A program made the position numbers and the translations under genes. A stretch of DNA of 64,000 nucleotides from Anaeramoeba flamelloides (taxonomy: Eukaryota; Metamonada; Anaeramoebidae): the NCBI GenBank assembly GCA_027625915.1, contig JANTQA010000015.1, positions 7,655,001-7,719,000 on the forward strand, written 5' to 3'. How positions within the stretch are numbered: position 1 is the first letter of the stretch; each line of letters opens with the position of its first letter. The notes below the pieces were generated by a model, which saw only the letters and a list, made by a program, of their open reading frames with translations, was not told the origin of the DNA and did not search any database. This document shows, piece by piece, positions 1 to 13,184 of this stretch.

Positions 1-45
1 TGTGGGAAATTTTGAATTTTAGTTTATATTGGAAAATCAAAGGTT
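1..45. repeat. tail of repeat family G
   Basis: The first bases of the window match the right end of the repeat at 890-1380, sharing a GAAAATTTTGAATTTTAG-like core followed by TTTA. The window therefore opens inside another copy of this family, in the same orientation as the 890-1380 copy. No coding content is visible. Confidence 0.5.
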
Positions 46-429
46 CGGTATCATTAACCAATCGTATATGAATTCGCTGTTTAATAAAACTTCCCTTTTT
101 GCCTTCTCTTACTGACTGGAATTTTTTTTTTCACAATCTAACAAAAAATAATTTGTAACTCAGAAAAAATCAACTTGGTTCAAAGAATAATATTTCTTTA
201 AAATACCTCTGAAATTGTTTTTATTTTAATTATTTTAAAGAGGGTTTTTGATTAAATGTGCCCAATAAAGTTAAAATATGATGGTAATTTTTTCGTTTTT
301 TCTGTTTGTAATTAAAATTAAATTGACATCCGTAGTAAAATTCTGGTTAGTTTTTTATAATTATTATTTTGATGAGAAAAACTATTGATTTTCTAAAAAA
401 AATTAAGAATTAACAAAAAAAAGGAACTA

Positions 430-780
430 TTCCATTGTGAAAAATAACAATGAATATTTTGATCTTGAATTGAAGCTCAAATAAAATTCCAATAGTAATC
501 AATATGATTTTTCTACAATCATTTCTATGGTTTCAATAACATGATAATAACACATTTTTTACAAGTGAATATTTTTCTGGCAATAATTAACAAAAATTTG
601 CAAATGAATTAACTATTCAAAAAAAAATTGAAAAAAAAGATTAAACAAAAATTGTAAAAAAAAATAATTTCATTTTTTTCATTTAGAAAATTATTTTTTT
701 CTGCTAATTTTTCTTCGAAACCTTTAAACATGTGTCATTAACCGGTTACAAATTGTCCTCTTTTTCTCAAAAAAGTATTT
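430..780. repeat. decayed fragment of TA-type element family C
   Basis: The order of short blocks here (GAATATTTTGATCTTGAATTG, AAATTCCAATAG, a TTTCAATAACAT block, then ACATGTGTCATTAACCGG) follows the right half of the family C copies at 47035-47737 and 59760-60158. The terminal CAGTCAAAGG motif is not recognisable, so this is an old truncated copy. The rest of 1-1818 holds only A/T runs and family G sequence. Confidence 0.4.
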
Positions 781-889
781 TAAAAAAGGTAAATTGGATA
801 ATAATTTCGAATTGATATTGGTTAATAAACCCCAATTCAAAATTTTTAACACACAAAAATAATATTTATGAAAAAAAAAAAAATCTTAT

Positions 890-1380
890 TTAATCACTTC
901 TCGAAGATTTACCAAATTAGGACCATTCACTAATTGAAATGTTAACACCTTTTTATAAATTACAATACTCACAAAACAAAAAATAAATAATTATCAATAC
1001 AAATAAATCATGGGTGTGTTAAAAATTTTGGAGAGAGCAAAACAAAAAAATACATTAGAAAATTTGTTGAAATTCTATTAGGGATATTGATCGATCAACT
1101 GGTTAGATACCACCAACTGTTTTTATTTGAGTTCTTCTATTTGGAAAAACTCAACTTTAGCATAATATCAATTATTGAAAAAAAAAATTGATCGAAAAAA
1201 ACAAGTTAGGTAATTCAAAAAATAAAATGAAAACAAAAAACTAAAAAATATGAAATAATAATTTTCATATTTTACAAAAATCAGAATGATTTCCAAATTT
1301 GAATGAAATTGTATTATTGTGATTGTTTTAACAGTTTTAGCTGTGTGGAAAATTTTGAATTTTAGTTTAGTAATAAATTT
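890..1380 (+). repeat. dispersed repeat family G, copy 1
   Basis: About 490 bases that recur, clearly diverged but alignable by eye over the full length, in inverted orientation at 62300-62800. Part of the same sequence recurs at 33290-33620 and 48755-48895. Landmarks are AAATCATGGGTGTG, ATTGATCGATCAACTGG and the right end AGCTGTGTGGAAAATTTTG. There is no open reading frame and no clear terminal inverted repeat, so the class is unknown. Confidence 0.7.
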
Positions 1381-1818
1381 TTACTGTCAAAAATGTGTTC
1401 AAGGATAAGTAAAGCAAAGGAAAACTAGGTCAAAAATTAAAAAAAAAAAAAAAAAAGATATGCAAAAAAAATAGAGTGTAGAAAAATGAAATTAAAAAAA
1501 CAAAAAGAAAAATTATGGTTATAGGAGGTATCTGTTATTTGTGATTGTATGAATAACTCGATAGAAAAGTTAGGTTACTGATTTAAAAAAATAATAATAA
1601 TAATAGATAAAAAAAAAAATGAAATAGTTATCGATGATCTTTTTAAAAAAAAAAATATTTTTTCTGAAATTTTTTAATTTTTGTGATAATTTTTTTTAAA
1701 GTTTGAAAAAAAAATTATGAAACTAAATAAACAGAAAAGTAATTACAGAAATGAGATCATTTTTAAAAAAAAATGAAAAAAGAACTTGATAACTAATAAC
1801 TTTTAATATTAATAATAA

Positions 1819-4800
1819 TTAATCTTGATCTGAGTCTTCTCTTCCTTGTTTTTTCATTTTTTTTTCAATTTCCTTAATTTTTTGACGAAGTTGATGAGCT
1901 AAGAAGCCGAGCACAGCATCTGGTCCTTCTTCAGCCAATTCTTCTGGTGGGCTTCTTAATGGATTATCTAATACATCAAGTTCGGTTAAGTTACTTAAAA
2001 GCGCAATTTCAGGTGGTAAAACTGTAATTTGATTTTCTGCTACATTTAATTCTTTGAGAGAACTTAATAAACCAATTTCTCTTGGTAAAGTTTCTAATCT
2101 ATTTGCTGTTAATACTAAACTTTCCAATGATACGAGTTTTCCTAAATTTTTGGGAACTGTTCTTAATCTGTTTTCTTCCATCTTCAAAACCTTAAGTGAG
2201 GATAGATCACCAAAATTGGTTGGAAGTTTCTTGATTTTATTGTCATTTAATAATAGTTCACTAAAGAATAAGAATAAGAATAATAAAAATAGATTTGTTA
2301 AATATAATTGTAATGTTATATATGTATATATATATAATAATAGAGAGATCGAGAGATAGATATATAAATATTAATTAATTTAATTGTATTTAAAAAGAAT
2401 TTGATTTTTGAAAAAGAAATAAAGATATGTAAAAAGAAGAGTAATTCAATCAATAAACAAATAAAGAAATAAATAAATAAAGGAATAAATAAAAATAAAA
2501 AAAAAAAAACGAACTGTAATTGTTGTAATTTGATAATTTCAGTTGGTAATTGTGATAATTTATTATCTGATAAATTCATTTTTCGAAGAGAACTAAGCTG
2601 GCCAATTTCAATTGGTAAAGAATGTAATAAATTTCCTTCCAAATTTAATTCCCTTAAACGATTTAAATTACCAAATTCAACTGGCAAAGATTGTAATTGA
2701 TTTTCATTTAAATTTAATTCATGTACAGAAGTAACTTGCCCAATTTCAGGTGGTAATTCTTCGAATTCATTATTTGATATATCCAAACGTTGTAAAGATG
2801 ATAATTTACTTATAGAGGTTGGAATTTTTACTAATCCACAAAAAGATAGATTTAATTCGGTCAAATTTTTTAAATTTGAAAAGATTTCATTTGGGATCAA
2901 TTGTAATGGGTTTCTACTTAAAATAAGTAATTTGAGAGAAGACATCTCAGAGAGTTCATTTGGTAAACTTTTCAATTTATTTCCTAAATTGTATTAAATA
3001 ATTAAAGCCAAGATAAAAGATAAAAAAAAAATAGAAAATAAATAAAAGAAATAATAGGATTAATAAAAAAAAACAATAGGATTAATAAATTTCGTTTTAT
3101 ATGAGGATATTATTTTTTGTTCATTTAAAAAGTGGTTAAATTTTTTTATTAATCGGAAAGGTAGTTGGTTTTTTTTTTACAATTCTTCTGGTTAAATTAA
3201 AATTATGAAAGAAAATAATTTATCAAAAATTTTTTAAGTTGGGTTTGTAAATTTAAAATGTTGATGAATTATTTTATATAAAGCTGTTTGAAAATAATGA
3301 ATTGATAAAATTTTCAAAAAAAAAAAAAAAATTAAGCCAAATAGTTCTTGATTGGAAAAGTTTCGGTGGATTTTTTTTTCAAAATTTTTTGCATATTATT
3401 ACTTTGAAAGATATTTTTCTTTGTATTAATTTTCTAACTGTTTTCTATCAATTGATTGTTAAATTTTAAAAAACGGAATTTAATTTTTTTTTTAACTTTG
3501 AGTCACAATTAAATTAATTAGTTTAAGGGTTTTCTGCTTAAGAATTTTTCAATAAGTAATTTATTTGTTTAGCAGTATAGAACTATCAAGTACTTTATTA
3601 TTTTTTTTTTCTTCAGAGGATACAAATATTACAAGTTATTTTTGACACATACAAAGACAAGCATATTATTTTTTTTTAAAAATTAAAACACAATTTTGAT
3701 CTAAAAAAAAAATTTCAAATTAAAAAAATGTGTTTAAATTGTTCAAAATAATAAAGATAAAAGAAAATAAAAAAAAAGATTTTCTTCAAAGTGTTTTCGT
3801 TTCTAGTATTTGTGAGTTCTGTCTTTGTAAAAATTTAAAAAAAAAAACGAATTCTATTAAAAATTAATAGATCTAAGGATTGAATTTCAATCTTTCTTTT
3901 TCAAAAGAAAACATTTAAAATGATTTTATAAAATGATAATTTAAATATCTAAACTATTAGACGTTATTATTTTCGAATACATTTAAATTGTTTTGGTATT
4001 CTAATAACTGTTTTTTTTTTTTTTTTTTTTTTTTGGATGTATTATTTTTTTTTTAAATTTATTACTTTTTTTTGAATTTATTACTTTTTTTTGAAATGGT
4101 GTATTTTAGTATAAATTAATTTTTGTGGATTTATTTTCTAAAAAAATATTAATAAAATTATTCAAGAGTAATATATAACTGTAAGTATTCTATCAATAGG
4201 TATATTTGTTGTTTATTTGTTTTATTTATATAATTTACAAAACTGATGAAATTTTAGCAAGATGGAATAGAAATTATTGTAATTACGAAAAAAAAAAGAA
4301 AATTATGATTTAATATTTTTAAAATGAGAATAATGAAAGAAGAAAGTGCATTCTGGATTTTAATTACTCTATTAAAAAACAATAATTGAAGAATCAAAAA
4401 CAAAATTTTTTGAATAGAACCCACAATTTTTCTGAATAAATATATTTTTGAGAATTCTTAAAACAAATAAAAAGTCCAGCTAAAATAGTGAGAATAAGAA
4501 TAAAAATATATTTTTCTTCAATTCAGTAATTTTCTTTATTAAAATATTACACACAAATTTTTTAAATTTTTTTTTTTTTTGATCCTTTCTTATCTTGAAA
4601 AAATTAAAATAAAATTCATTTTTTATGCTTGTCTGTAAGTTCAAATTTTTTGGTTCTTGACAGTAGTACTCAGACTGTATTTTCTAAAAGTATTTTTTTG
4701 AAATTGAAAATTTTTTAAAATCAATTAGACGGTTTAATTTTTCAGTTAATTACTTTTTGTGGAAGAGCTTTGGAATTGTAAAATAAATAAAGTGTTCTTT

Positions 4801-7800
4801 GAAAGGAATATAAACAAAATGAATCATTTATCAAAATTGGAATTTTGGTTTTTTGAATTTGAAAAAGATCTTTTTGTTTCTTATAGAATAAAATTTGTTT
4901 TACACTTTTTTGAAATTAGAGTTGTTTGTTGTGAAAAATAAGTGAGACATGTAAAAAAAAAAATACTAATTGAAAAAAATAGATTGATTGTTGTGAAAAA
5001 AAAAGTAATTTTTAGTATTATTTTTTTAATTAATAACAAGGATATTGACCAAAAAAGTTTAATTAAAAAAAATTTTTTCGAAAAGTATCCGTTTTTGTTT
5101 TTATAATAAGGATACTTATTTAATCTTTTTTCTTCAAACCATTACTAATTTACTTGATTCAAGAAAAAAATTTATTTTTAATTAGAACCGAGAAGTAAAA
5201 AAAAAAAAAAAAAAGTTATAATAGATTTTCAATATCATTCATTTAAATGAAATTCCATTGATGGGTATATGTCATTCCAGTACAAGATTGTACCATTTTT
5301 AAAAAAATTTGCTTTTCCCACAATTTTAAAAAATACCGCTACCCATCAACTATTTAACCACTAAAAAACCTGTTGGTGAATCCGAACAATGATAAAAAGT
5401 TCAAATATAAAAAATGAAAAAGAAAACAATTTTTTTTTTCAAGTTTCTTTTTTTTAAAATAAATTGGTTTTGCCAGAAAAAAAACATGAGTAAAACAGTC
5501 TTTGTGATAATATGCATCACATTTGTCACACAATCAATAAGTACCAGAATTTCTTTTTAAATATTCTCAACAAAAATAAAAATGTTTTCCTGAATTATTG
5601 TGAGTTAAGATCTGTTTACTTTTAACATCATTTTCGTTAACAAAACTTTTGATCTTTTGCAATAATTCAAATAAAAAATCAACATTGTCAATTGTTTTCT
5701 TAATCATCGATCAATAAACCATTTTGTGTTATGAATTATTTTTATCGGAAATAATGCAAAGCAAATCACTTGCAAGAAAAATGCTTATTTTTAATAAGAT
5801 AGGCATTTATACCTTGGTCTGGTGTATTAACAAAGTCCATATTTTTTGTGGTTGTGTAATGACGTTTTTAAATTTGTTTTTTTTTTTTATTTAAAATCTT
5901 TCTTTCTCTTTTGTTTTTGGTTTGGTTTTCTACCCTTCACAATTTGTTATTTAATTTTGGGATTGTTTCTTAATTTTTGGATTTGAGAAAAGAAAAGGTT
6001 AGGGTCAAATAAAATAATTACATCAAAAATGTTGGAAAAATGTTATTTGTTTCCTTTTTTATTTTATGTAATTGTTTTTAAACAACGACTCTTTGAATTT
6101 CAGATCAAAGAGTCAAAATTCTCAATTATTACATAAACAATTTTCCAATTTCATGAAAACATAATACTGAAAAAGTAAATTGAAATTTTGTTGTACCAAT
6201 TTCCCTAAAAGTATCAAGAAAGTAAAAAAAAAATTTTGATAGATAATTTTTAATTCCTTCAAATTTGTTTTTAAAACTCGAAATAGAGAAAATATTGAAA
6301 AAAAAGTCAATTTTTCCATTATATGTAAATTTGATGATCAAAAAACACTATAATTTTTGTAAATTATTTTTATTTATGAGTTATTTTTGTAAATATTACA
6401 AGTCTATTTGATTATAAAACTATTTCTAAACCCACATTGTTTTTTAAAAATATTTTGAAGTTTCTCAATTTTTTTTAAAATAATAAAATAGGATTTTGTT
6501 TTTTTCTTTAAAAATTCAGTAATTTTGAAAATCACAGAAATCACAGAAGCCACTGAAATCACAGAAAACCAAGAAATCATTGAAATCACAGAAAACCAAT
6601 TTTTCAGGATCAGATCTTTCAAATTTTTAGCCAGAATCGATAAGGGTATAAATCTTGATATATTAATTTAATTTCCAATTTGAAGCAAAATCCTGAAAAA
6701 TAATTTACTGAATAAAAGGTACGTTAATTGCCGAAAATGTCATATTAAAAATAAAACATAAGATCTTAATTCAACTGTTTTACAAAAGTGTGTACTAAAT
6801 GTTTTATAAGTGGTACTTTAGACGGTCTAATTCACACATTTTAAGTAATTTGAGCAACACTTTAAAAAAACTGTTAGCTTTCACTTTTTTCAAACAGCCG
6901 TATTGAAAGTGAACCCATTGTTAAGAAAGATCATGATTGAATTTTTATTATGTATTGTCTTGGTTTTCATAAATCAGTAAATAAATTGTTTTAAGACTGG
7001 CAAAGAAAACAAACAAAGTTTAAATTATTTTTGTCGAGTTTGAACAAATCTAAAAATAAAAATAAAAAGAAATTAAATGGTTTACTTTTTTAAAAAAACT
7101 TGTAAATTTCCGATTGTAAAAACTTTAAAAAAGAAAAAAACATTATGAAATTTGTTACGAACCTTCAAGTGCTAATTCTGTTAATTTGTCAAGATTTGAG
7201 ATCGTGGTTGGAATTTCTGTTAAAGAATTATAACTTAATTGTAATTTTGTTAATGAAGAGCATCGTCCAATTGCAGGATCAAGAACAGTAAGTTTGTTAT
7301 ACCTTAAATCTAAGATCTTTAAAGATCCTAAAGATCCTACCCAAGGTCCTAATTCCGTAATTTGGTTATAACGTAAATCTAATACTGACAATGATCGAAG
7401 TTTTCCAAGCTTTTTTTAAAAAAAATTAATTTTTATTTGAAAGTCAGTGTTGTGTTGGTTCGGATTGTTTTTTATTTTTTTTTGAAAAAACAGAACAAGT
7501 CAAAAAGTTAGTAAAAAATAAAATTAAAAAAAATAAATAAAAAAAAAAAAAAGAAAAGAAATAAGAAAACGAAAAAAAAAAAAAAAAAGATTAAACAAAC
7601 TTGTGGTGGTAATTGAACTAATTTGTTTTGCCTTAAAGAAAGGATCATTAATGATTTTAGATTACCAATTGTTTTTGGAAGTGTGGTAACTTGATTAAAT
7701 CTCATGTATAATTTTGAAAGGTTTGAAAGGTTTCCAATAGATTTTGGCAAAGATGTTAGCTTGTTATGTCTCACATCTAACATTTGAAGGTGTTTTAATT

Positions 7801-7867
7801 TACCAATTGAATTTGGAAACTACAAAGTTTTTTTAATTAATTGAAAAACAGAAATTGGTAATCAAGT

Positions 7868-7908
<41 letters not shown>

Positions 7909-8438
7909 AATTGGGATGGGTTAGAACATTTACGAGAAAGAAAAAGACATGACAAAAAAAAAAAAATTTTAAGATAAAAAAAAAAAAAACAAAGAAGGTT
8001 TACTGAAGTTAAGTGGTTTTCTGAAAGTGAAAGTCGAATTAATTTTGATAAATTTCCAAGTTTTTCAGGGAGTTCATCAAGTTTATTTTCATAGCTATTA
8101 GAATAAAAAAAATTCCAAAAAGCGAAATTCCACAAAAAATAAAAATTAAATCAAAAAGAAGAAGAAAAAAATAAATTAAAAAAAAATTAATAAAGGCGTT
8201 TTTAGCAACAAAATTGAAGAAAAGTTTGAGTAAGAGCAAAAGGTAAACAAAACCACTTCAATCGAAATTATGATAAAAAAAAAAATAAAAAAACATACAG
8301 GTAAAGTTCAACAAGGGAGGTAACCCTAATAATGTCTGGTGGCAATTGATGTAAATTTCTACGACTTAGATCAAGATAAGTTTCCTTTGATTTTGTTGCT
8401 CTTTCAACAATTTTTTCTGGATCAAGTTCATCGGTCAT
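1819..8438 (-). CDS. SHOC2-like leucine-rich-repeat protein, six exons
   Basis: A single spliced gene that I assembled by hand. Exons on the minus strand are 8438-8299, 8094-8004, 7819-7601, 7409-7163, 2983-2515 and 2260-1819. They total 1608 bases, or 535 residues plus stop, and every junction restores both the reading frame and the leucine-rich-repeat register. After a short N-terminus (MTDELDPEK) come about 20 repeats of the 23-residue plant/Ras-type pattern LxxLxLxxNxLxxLPxxIGxL. The C-terminal cap has PPEEL and a GPDAVLGFL segment like the end of SHOC2 and Dictyostelium lrrA, then a charged Lys/Glu tail. There is no signal peptide or membrane segment, so it is probably a cytosolic protein-interaction scaffold; in animals SHOC2 works in Ras-Raf signalling with protein phosphatase 1. 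Introns are 204, 184, 191, 4179 and 254 bases. It could equally be a PIRL-type protein; the repeat fold is certain, the pathway is not. Confidence 0.85.
2984..7162 (-). other. 4.2-kb intron of the LRR gene
   Basis: Donor GTTCGT at 7162 and acceptor TTAG ending at 2984. Joining the flanks gives LALEG-NKLKSLP, an unbroken repeat unit. The interior is A/T runs with no leucine-rich-repeat coding in any frame and no recognisable gene. It holds a short degenerate tandem repeat near 6525-6600 and a pair of inverted 9-mers (GATGGGTAT near 5260, TACCCATC near 5340). It is about twenty times longer than the other introns of the gene. Confidence 0.7.
6525..6600. repeat. short degenerate tandem repeat
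   Basis: Several imperfect copies of a unit near AAATCACAGAA occur in about 75 bases inside the long LRR intron. It looks like simple-sequence expansion. Confidence 0.6.
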
Positions 8439-8829
8439 CACAAAAGAAAGTATAAAAAAAATTAAAAACTTTTTGACAAGAGGAAAAAAAGTAAACAATA
8501 AAAAAAATGATGAAAAAAATATTGTGGAAAACAAAAAAATATGACATTTATTTCTCTGAAAGTCAGGTTTTTGATAACAATTCAATTTTTTTTCTTTCGG
8601 GAGGGTTAATTTTGAAAATGTGTTCAAATTTTTCCAAAAGAAAGTTTAAGAAATATAAAAAGCTTGAAAGTCAAAGCCCCAAGGTACTGTTTGGTAAAAC
8701 ATCCACTTTTCTTTTTCTAAATTTTGTTATTGAGAGGTTTATGGAAAATTTTTTTTTCTTGTTAAAATTTATCTTAATTACCTTCAAACTTTCTTATTCA
8801 TTTAATACCTCTTTATGAAACCTCACAAA

Positions 8830-9420
8830 CACCAAGAGTGACCAACTTTTTCATGGATGGAACAGGAGTAAAAAGTTTTTGATTTCTTGGAATGTTAAAT
8901 TCTTGATATGATGAAGAAATTTGTTCGACCAGATCAGGAAAAAAATTTTTTTAATAAAAAAATTAAACCTTTACTAATTTTTCTCTTTTTAATAACTTCA
9001 AATATAATAAACATGGTTGTTCAATTAAAGATCTATGATCAAAAATTGTTTTTTGAAAGATATTTGACAATTTAGTGGTCAAGTTGTTCAGGAGAAAAAT
9101 ATTTTTTTGTAATGACCTTTTTTGGTAGTAAGTTGGATATGTTTGTCATAGATTTGTGTGTCTCTAAAAATCCTATTTGTACAAATAATACTTTTAGTTG
9201 ATCACTACCATTAAGGAAGTAAATATATATTACCAATTTTTAGTTGCCTTAGTTTATTCAGATTTGAATCATCTAGGAAAATTTCTATTACTAAATAAAA
9301 ACATTTACCATTTTTGCTGGAAGGCAACTGATTGTAAATTAATGATATTCTTCCAAAAATGTTCATCAAACACACATCCCATTCTCTTAAAGAGTTGTAT
9401 CTCATTACTAACAAAGTTAT
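8830..9420. pseudogene. coding-like stretch, possibly a decayed gene
   Basis: This segment upstream of the LRR gene is less homopolymeric than its surroundings and carries peptide-like reading in several frames. On the minus strand there are SDQLKVLFVQIGFLETHKS around 9190-9100, FQKTIFDHRSLIEQPCL around 9060-9000 and RNQKLFTPVPSMKKLV around 8890-8840. These lie in different frames without good splice sites joining them. The plus strand also reads openly at 9208-9410 with a weakly F-box-like pattern. I could not build a single gene model, nor name the product. A decayed gene or a multi-exon gene with poor signals are both possible. Confidence 0.28.
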
Positions 9421-12400
9421 CTTTTTTTAAAAACTTTTTTTTTAACTATCATTTTTTTTTTTTATTTTAAGTGAACGAGTACCCTTTTTAAATTTTGAGT
9501 GCAAGTATTTACCTGAAATTTTATTCTTCAAATCATTTCTTTAACAAAATTTATCAATATTTTAATAAATACGAGAATATCCGATATCCTAGTATAATAT
9601 ATTTACAAACCAATTAAAATAATTGAAATTAAAAAAAAAGGAAAAAATTGATCAGGAAATATTAAATGAAAAATCATATATTTCATGACCTTATCTATGG
9701 AATTGTTAGCAATCACCTCTTTTTACTTGATTTTAATTTTAATTCTGAATTGAAAAATTTTTATTTGGAAAATTTTTGAGAAACAAATTACTTTTTATTT
9801 TGAATAGAAATTTCCAAAATAAATTTTAAAAGCTGATTTTAATTTAATTCATCTAAGAGAGTTTTGTTTAAGAAAATATAATATTTTTTAGAATCTTCTT
9901 TTTAGAAATAATTACTATTTGACAAATTCGTTTGTTTTTATAATTCTTTATAATGTATTAAAATGAGAACGAAGTATAGAACGATTGTTGTTGTAACAAC
10001 GATTCAAATTATGAGGGTTAAAATTTCTTGAAAGGCGAGGATCTTCAATGAAAAAAAAGAAAAAAAAATAGAAAATAATCTTGGAAAAAATTATTAAAAG
10101 TTTTTTAATTTGATTTTTTTTTTTGATCATTAAAGTAAGAAAAATGTTTAAATTCGAATAAAAGTATGAAAAGTAATTAACAACAATTAAAAAATTAAAA
10201 AATTCATAATGGATATAACATGTTTATAAGGTTATTTACTACTCTCTCTATAAACCACCAGATTAGCTAAAAATATAGAACAAAAAACAATTTAAATTCT
10301 ATTCTACTTTTTAATAAAAAATATAACACAATAATTAAGATCTAGAGAAAATACAAATTCCTTCTATCCACCCACCTCTTATATTTATATATATTGACTT
10401 TAACCGAAAGCAAAAAGATTTATTTCCAAAAGAAATAAAAAAAAAAGAGAAAATCACAATAATACACATAATCAGAAGAGTTATCTATAACAAAGAACCT
10501 TTTTCTGGAAATAACCAATATAAAAATATCAAGAAAAAATTGATTATTTTGTATCATATTCTTAAGTTTATCTTTCAAAAAAAATAACTTGATGAAGCAC
10601 AACCCCTATAAAACTATTTATATTTGCACAATTATTAACTTAAATTGTTTATTGATTCTTGGTAAAAATTCGATTTTTTTTATCAATGTTGTATTACATA
10701 AATATAAGGTATTAGAATTATGAATCTCGATTATATCTGATATTTTTTAGTGGTGGGGGGGGATTGGTGATAATTTTTTCTTTTTGATCATAAAAATCAC
10801 ATTCCTAATATAGTTAATATCATTAATTTACTAATTGAAAGGATAATTGAGACTTTTTTTTCTTTTTTTTTCTAATAAATCATTAGTTATTTATATATTG
10901 TTGGTTTTTATTGGAATTAACTTTCCCCAGCTTTTTCCAAAAAGGCACCTTTTTTAGAATTATTTCCAGCTAGAATATTTGATAATTAATTGAATAGGTG
11001 GCGATTCAATCGGTATTAATATTTCGTGTAATTATATATTGTAGATTAACGAATAGCTCCACAAAGAAAGATGATATTTTATGAAATGATAAAAAAAATT
11101 ACTTTTTTTTGGAAATACTTTATTTACATATAAATCAAACAAATTCTTAGGTCACTAAATATTTACCAATAGCAATTGTTTTCCCATATTATAGCATCAT
11201 TATTGTTATATAGAATTGCCAAAGCCATATTTAATATCTAACCCGGCAAACACCAAGTGTTTGAATTCTATGAAAATTCCTTTTCCAAGTTAATAAAAAT
11301 AATTTACACCAAAAATAGTAAAGTTCTATTCACTCAACCAGAGAGTTTTAAAGTACATAATAATTCTAAAAATAAATCAAATGGCTCCAAGAAACGTAAA
11401 TTTCGGAATATATATTTCTTATGCAAATCTACTTTATCACTATTTATTCATTTTAAGGTACTAGTAATTTTTATTTCTTTTTTTTTTTATAATCACAGAG
11501 TACTTATTTCAATACAATAATTCAATCAAACTTTGGAAAAACCCTTTATAAACTTATGATAAATGATTTTTGATTTTTAAAAGAATTCTATTTTTCAAAA
11601 ATAATTTCTAATCAAACTATTTGATCCTTTTTGGTTTATTGTACTGTATCAGAAAATAAAAAGATAAATTTGTAAATTTTTATATTTTTATGAAATCACA
11701 CTTTTAGAAATTCCTGATAGTGTACGTGAATAAAGAAAATTGTAAAAACTTTCATCTTATTTCCAAAGTACCAGACAAAAAAATCAAATATTAAATCTTT
11801 AAAGATCAGAAAAAAATATTAATTTATTTTATTTCAATATAATTTATTAAAATCACTGAAATAAAATATAGTAATATTTTTTTTCTATACTTAGCAGTAC
11901 AAATAATTATGTATTGTACTTTAAATCAGCTCTGTGACATTATTTCTTAATTTTTTATTTTATTATAATTATTAAATGGGGTGAGTTTTATTTGTTTGAA
12001 AATATACTAAATTCCAAAAAAATGGATACAGTTAAAACACTTGAAATAATTACAATGATTATCTTCAACTTGGTTATAATTTTTATTTTATAAACTATTT
12101 GGTTTGCTATCGTTTCTTTTATAGTTTTATTTTCCTTTTTACTCGTTACTGAATCTATTTCCTTAGATCTGCAATTTTTTTACATGGTTGATAGAAAGTT
12201 AAAGTTGATTTGAGTTAAATTGAAAAATCACATAAATTTCATTGATTGTATCTAACTTTTGATCGATAGATAATTGTTTCAGAAATTTCAACAAATTTAC
12301 ATTTACAATTTTGTGTTCAACTCTTTACAATTTTTTTGAATTCCTATCTTTTTTTTTAGTTTGTTTTTTTTTTTATTTTTATTTGGATAAAAATGTTTAC

Positions 12401-13137
12401 TTATAAAAAAAATTACAACTAGGCAACTTAAATGTGGTTTGATATTATACCTTTTGTAAAATCCAATGAATTGAGATTTTTTTGTACTATTTTGGATTTT
12501 GGGTATGTTCACAATTTTAGAGTATAGGTTAGTTAAACAATTAAGTAATGATAATAAACACAATCAATGTTGTAATTCACGCTGTTATTACCAAATAATT
12601 GTAATTCTTAAGATTTTGTTTTTAATTCATAACTTAAAAATAACAGTTTCAGGAAAATCTTATAATCAAAAATAAGAATTTGATTTTTTAAACATTCCAT
12701 ATAAAGGATATTGATATACTTGAAATGAAGAAAATATAAGTTAGATACTATACATTATAAATGGCTTTAAACCCCTTTTGGATTTTTATTATCTTTGAAA
12801 AAAAATTGTTTATTTTAATCAGTTTTACTACATTGAAAGGAAAAAATAATTTCTAAAAATTAATTTTAGCCAAAAATACATATTGGATTTCAGTTTGCTA
12901 TCTTTTATAAAATATTTTTTAAAGTTATGATGATTTTATCTAATAAAGAAAAGATAGATATAGTACTCATTAATATTTGAATACCCCCCTTTTTAAAAAT
13001 TCCCGACTTTTGAGAAAAAAACACCTATTTTTGTAGTATTTTTTTTTTTTTTTTGAATTAGTTACAACCAATGAACTTTTTATTGTATATTAAGCAAGAA
13101 AAAAGGAACTAATATAAAATAATGTACATAAAAAGTA

Positions 13138-13140
<3 letters not shown>

Positions 13141-13181
<41 letters not shown>
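13141..13181. repeat. (TA)n microsatellite
   Basis: About 20 uninterrupted TA units. Confidence 0.95.

Positions 13182-13184
<3 letters not shown>

Noticed and set aside
8507-8818. 103-residue plus-strand frame opposite the 5' end of the LRR gene
   Set aside because: Overlaps the LRR upstream region, Phe/Lys/Leu-rich, no domain and no homologue recalled.
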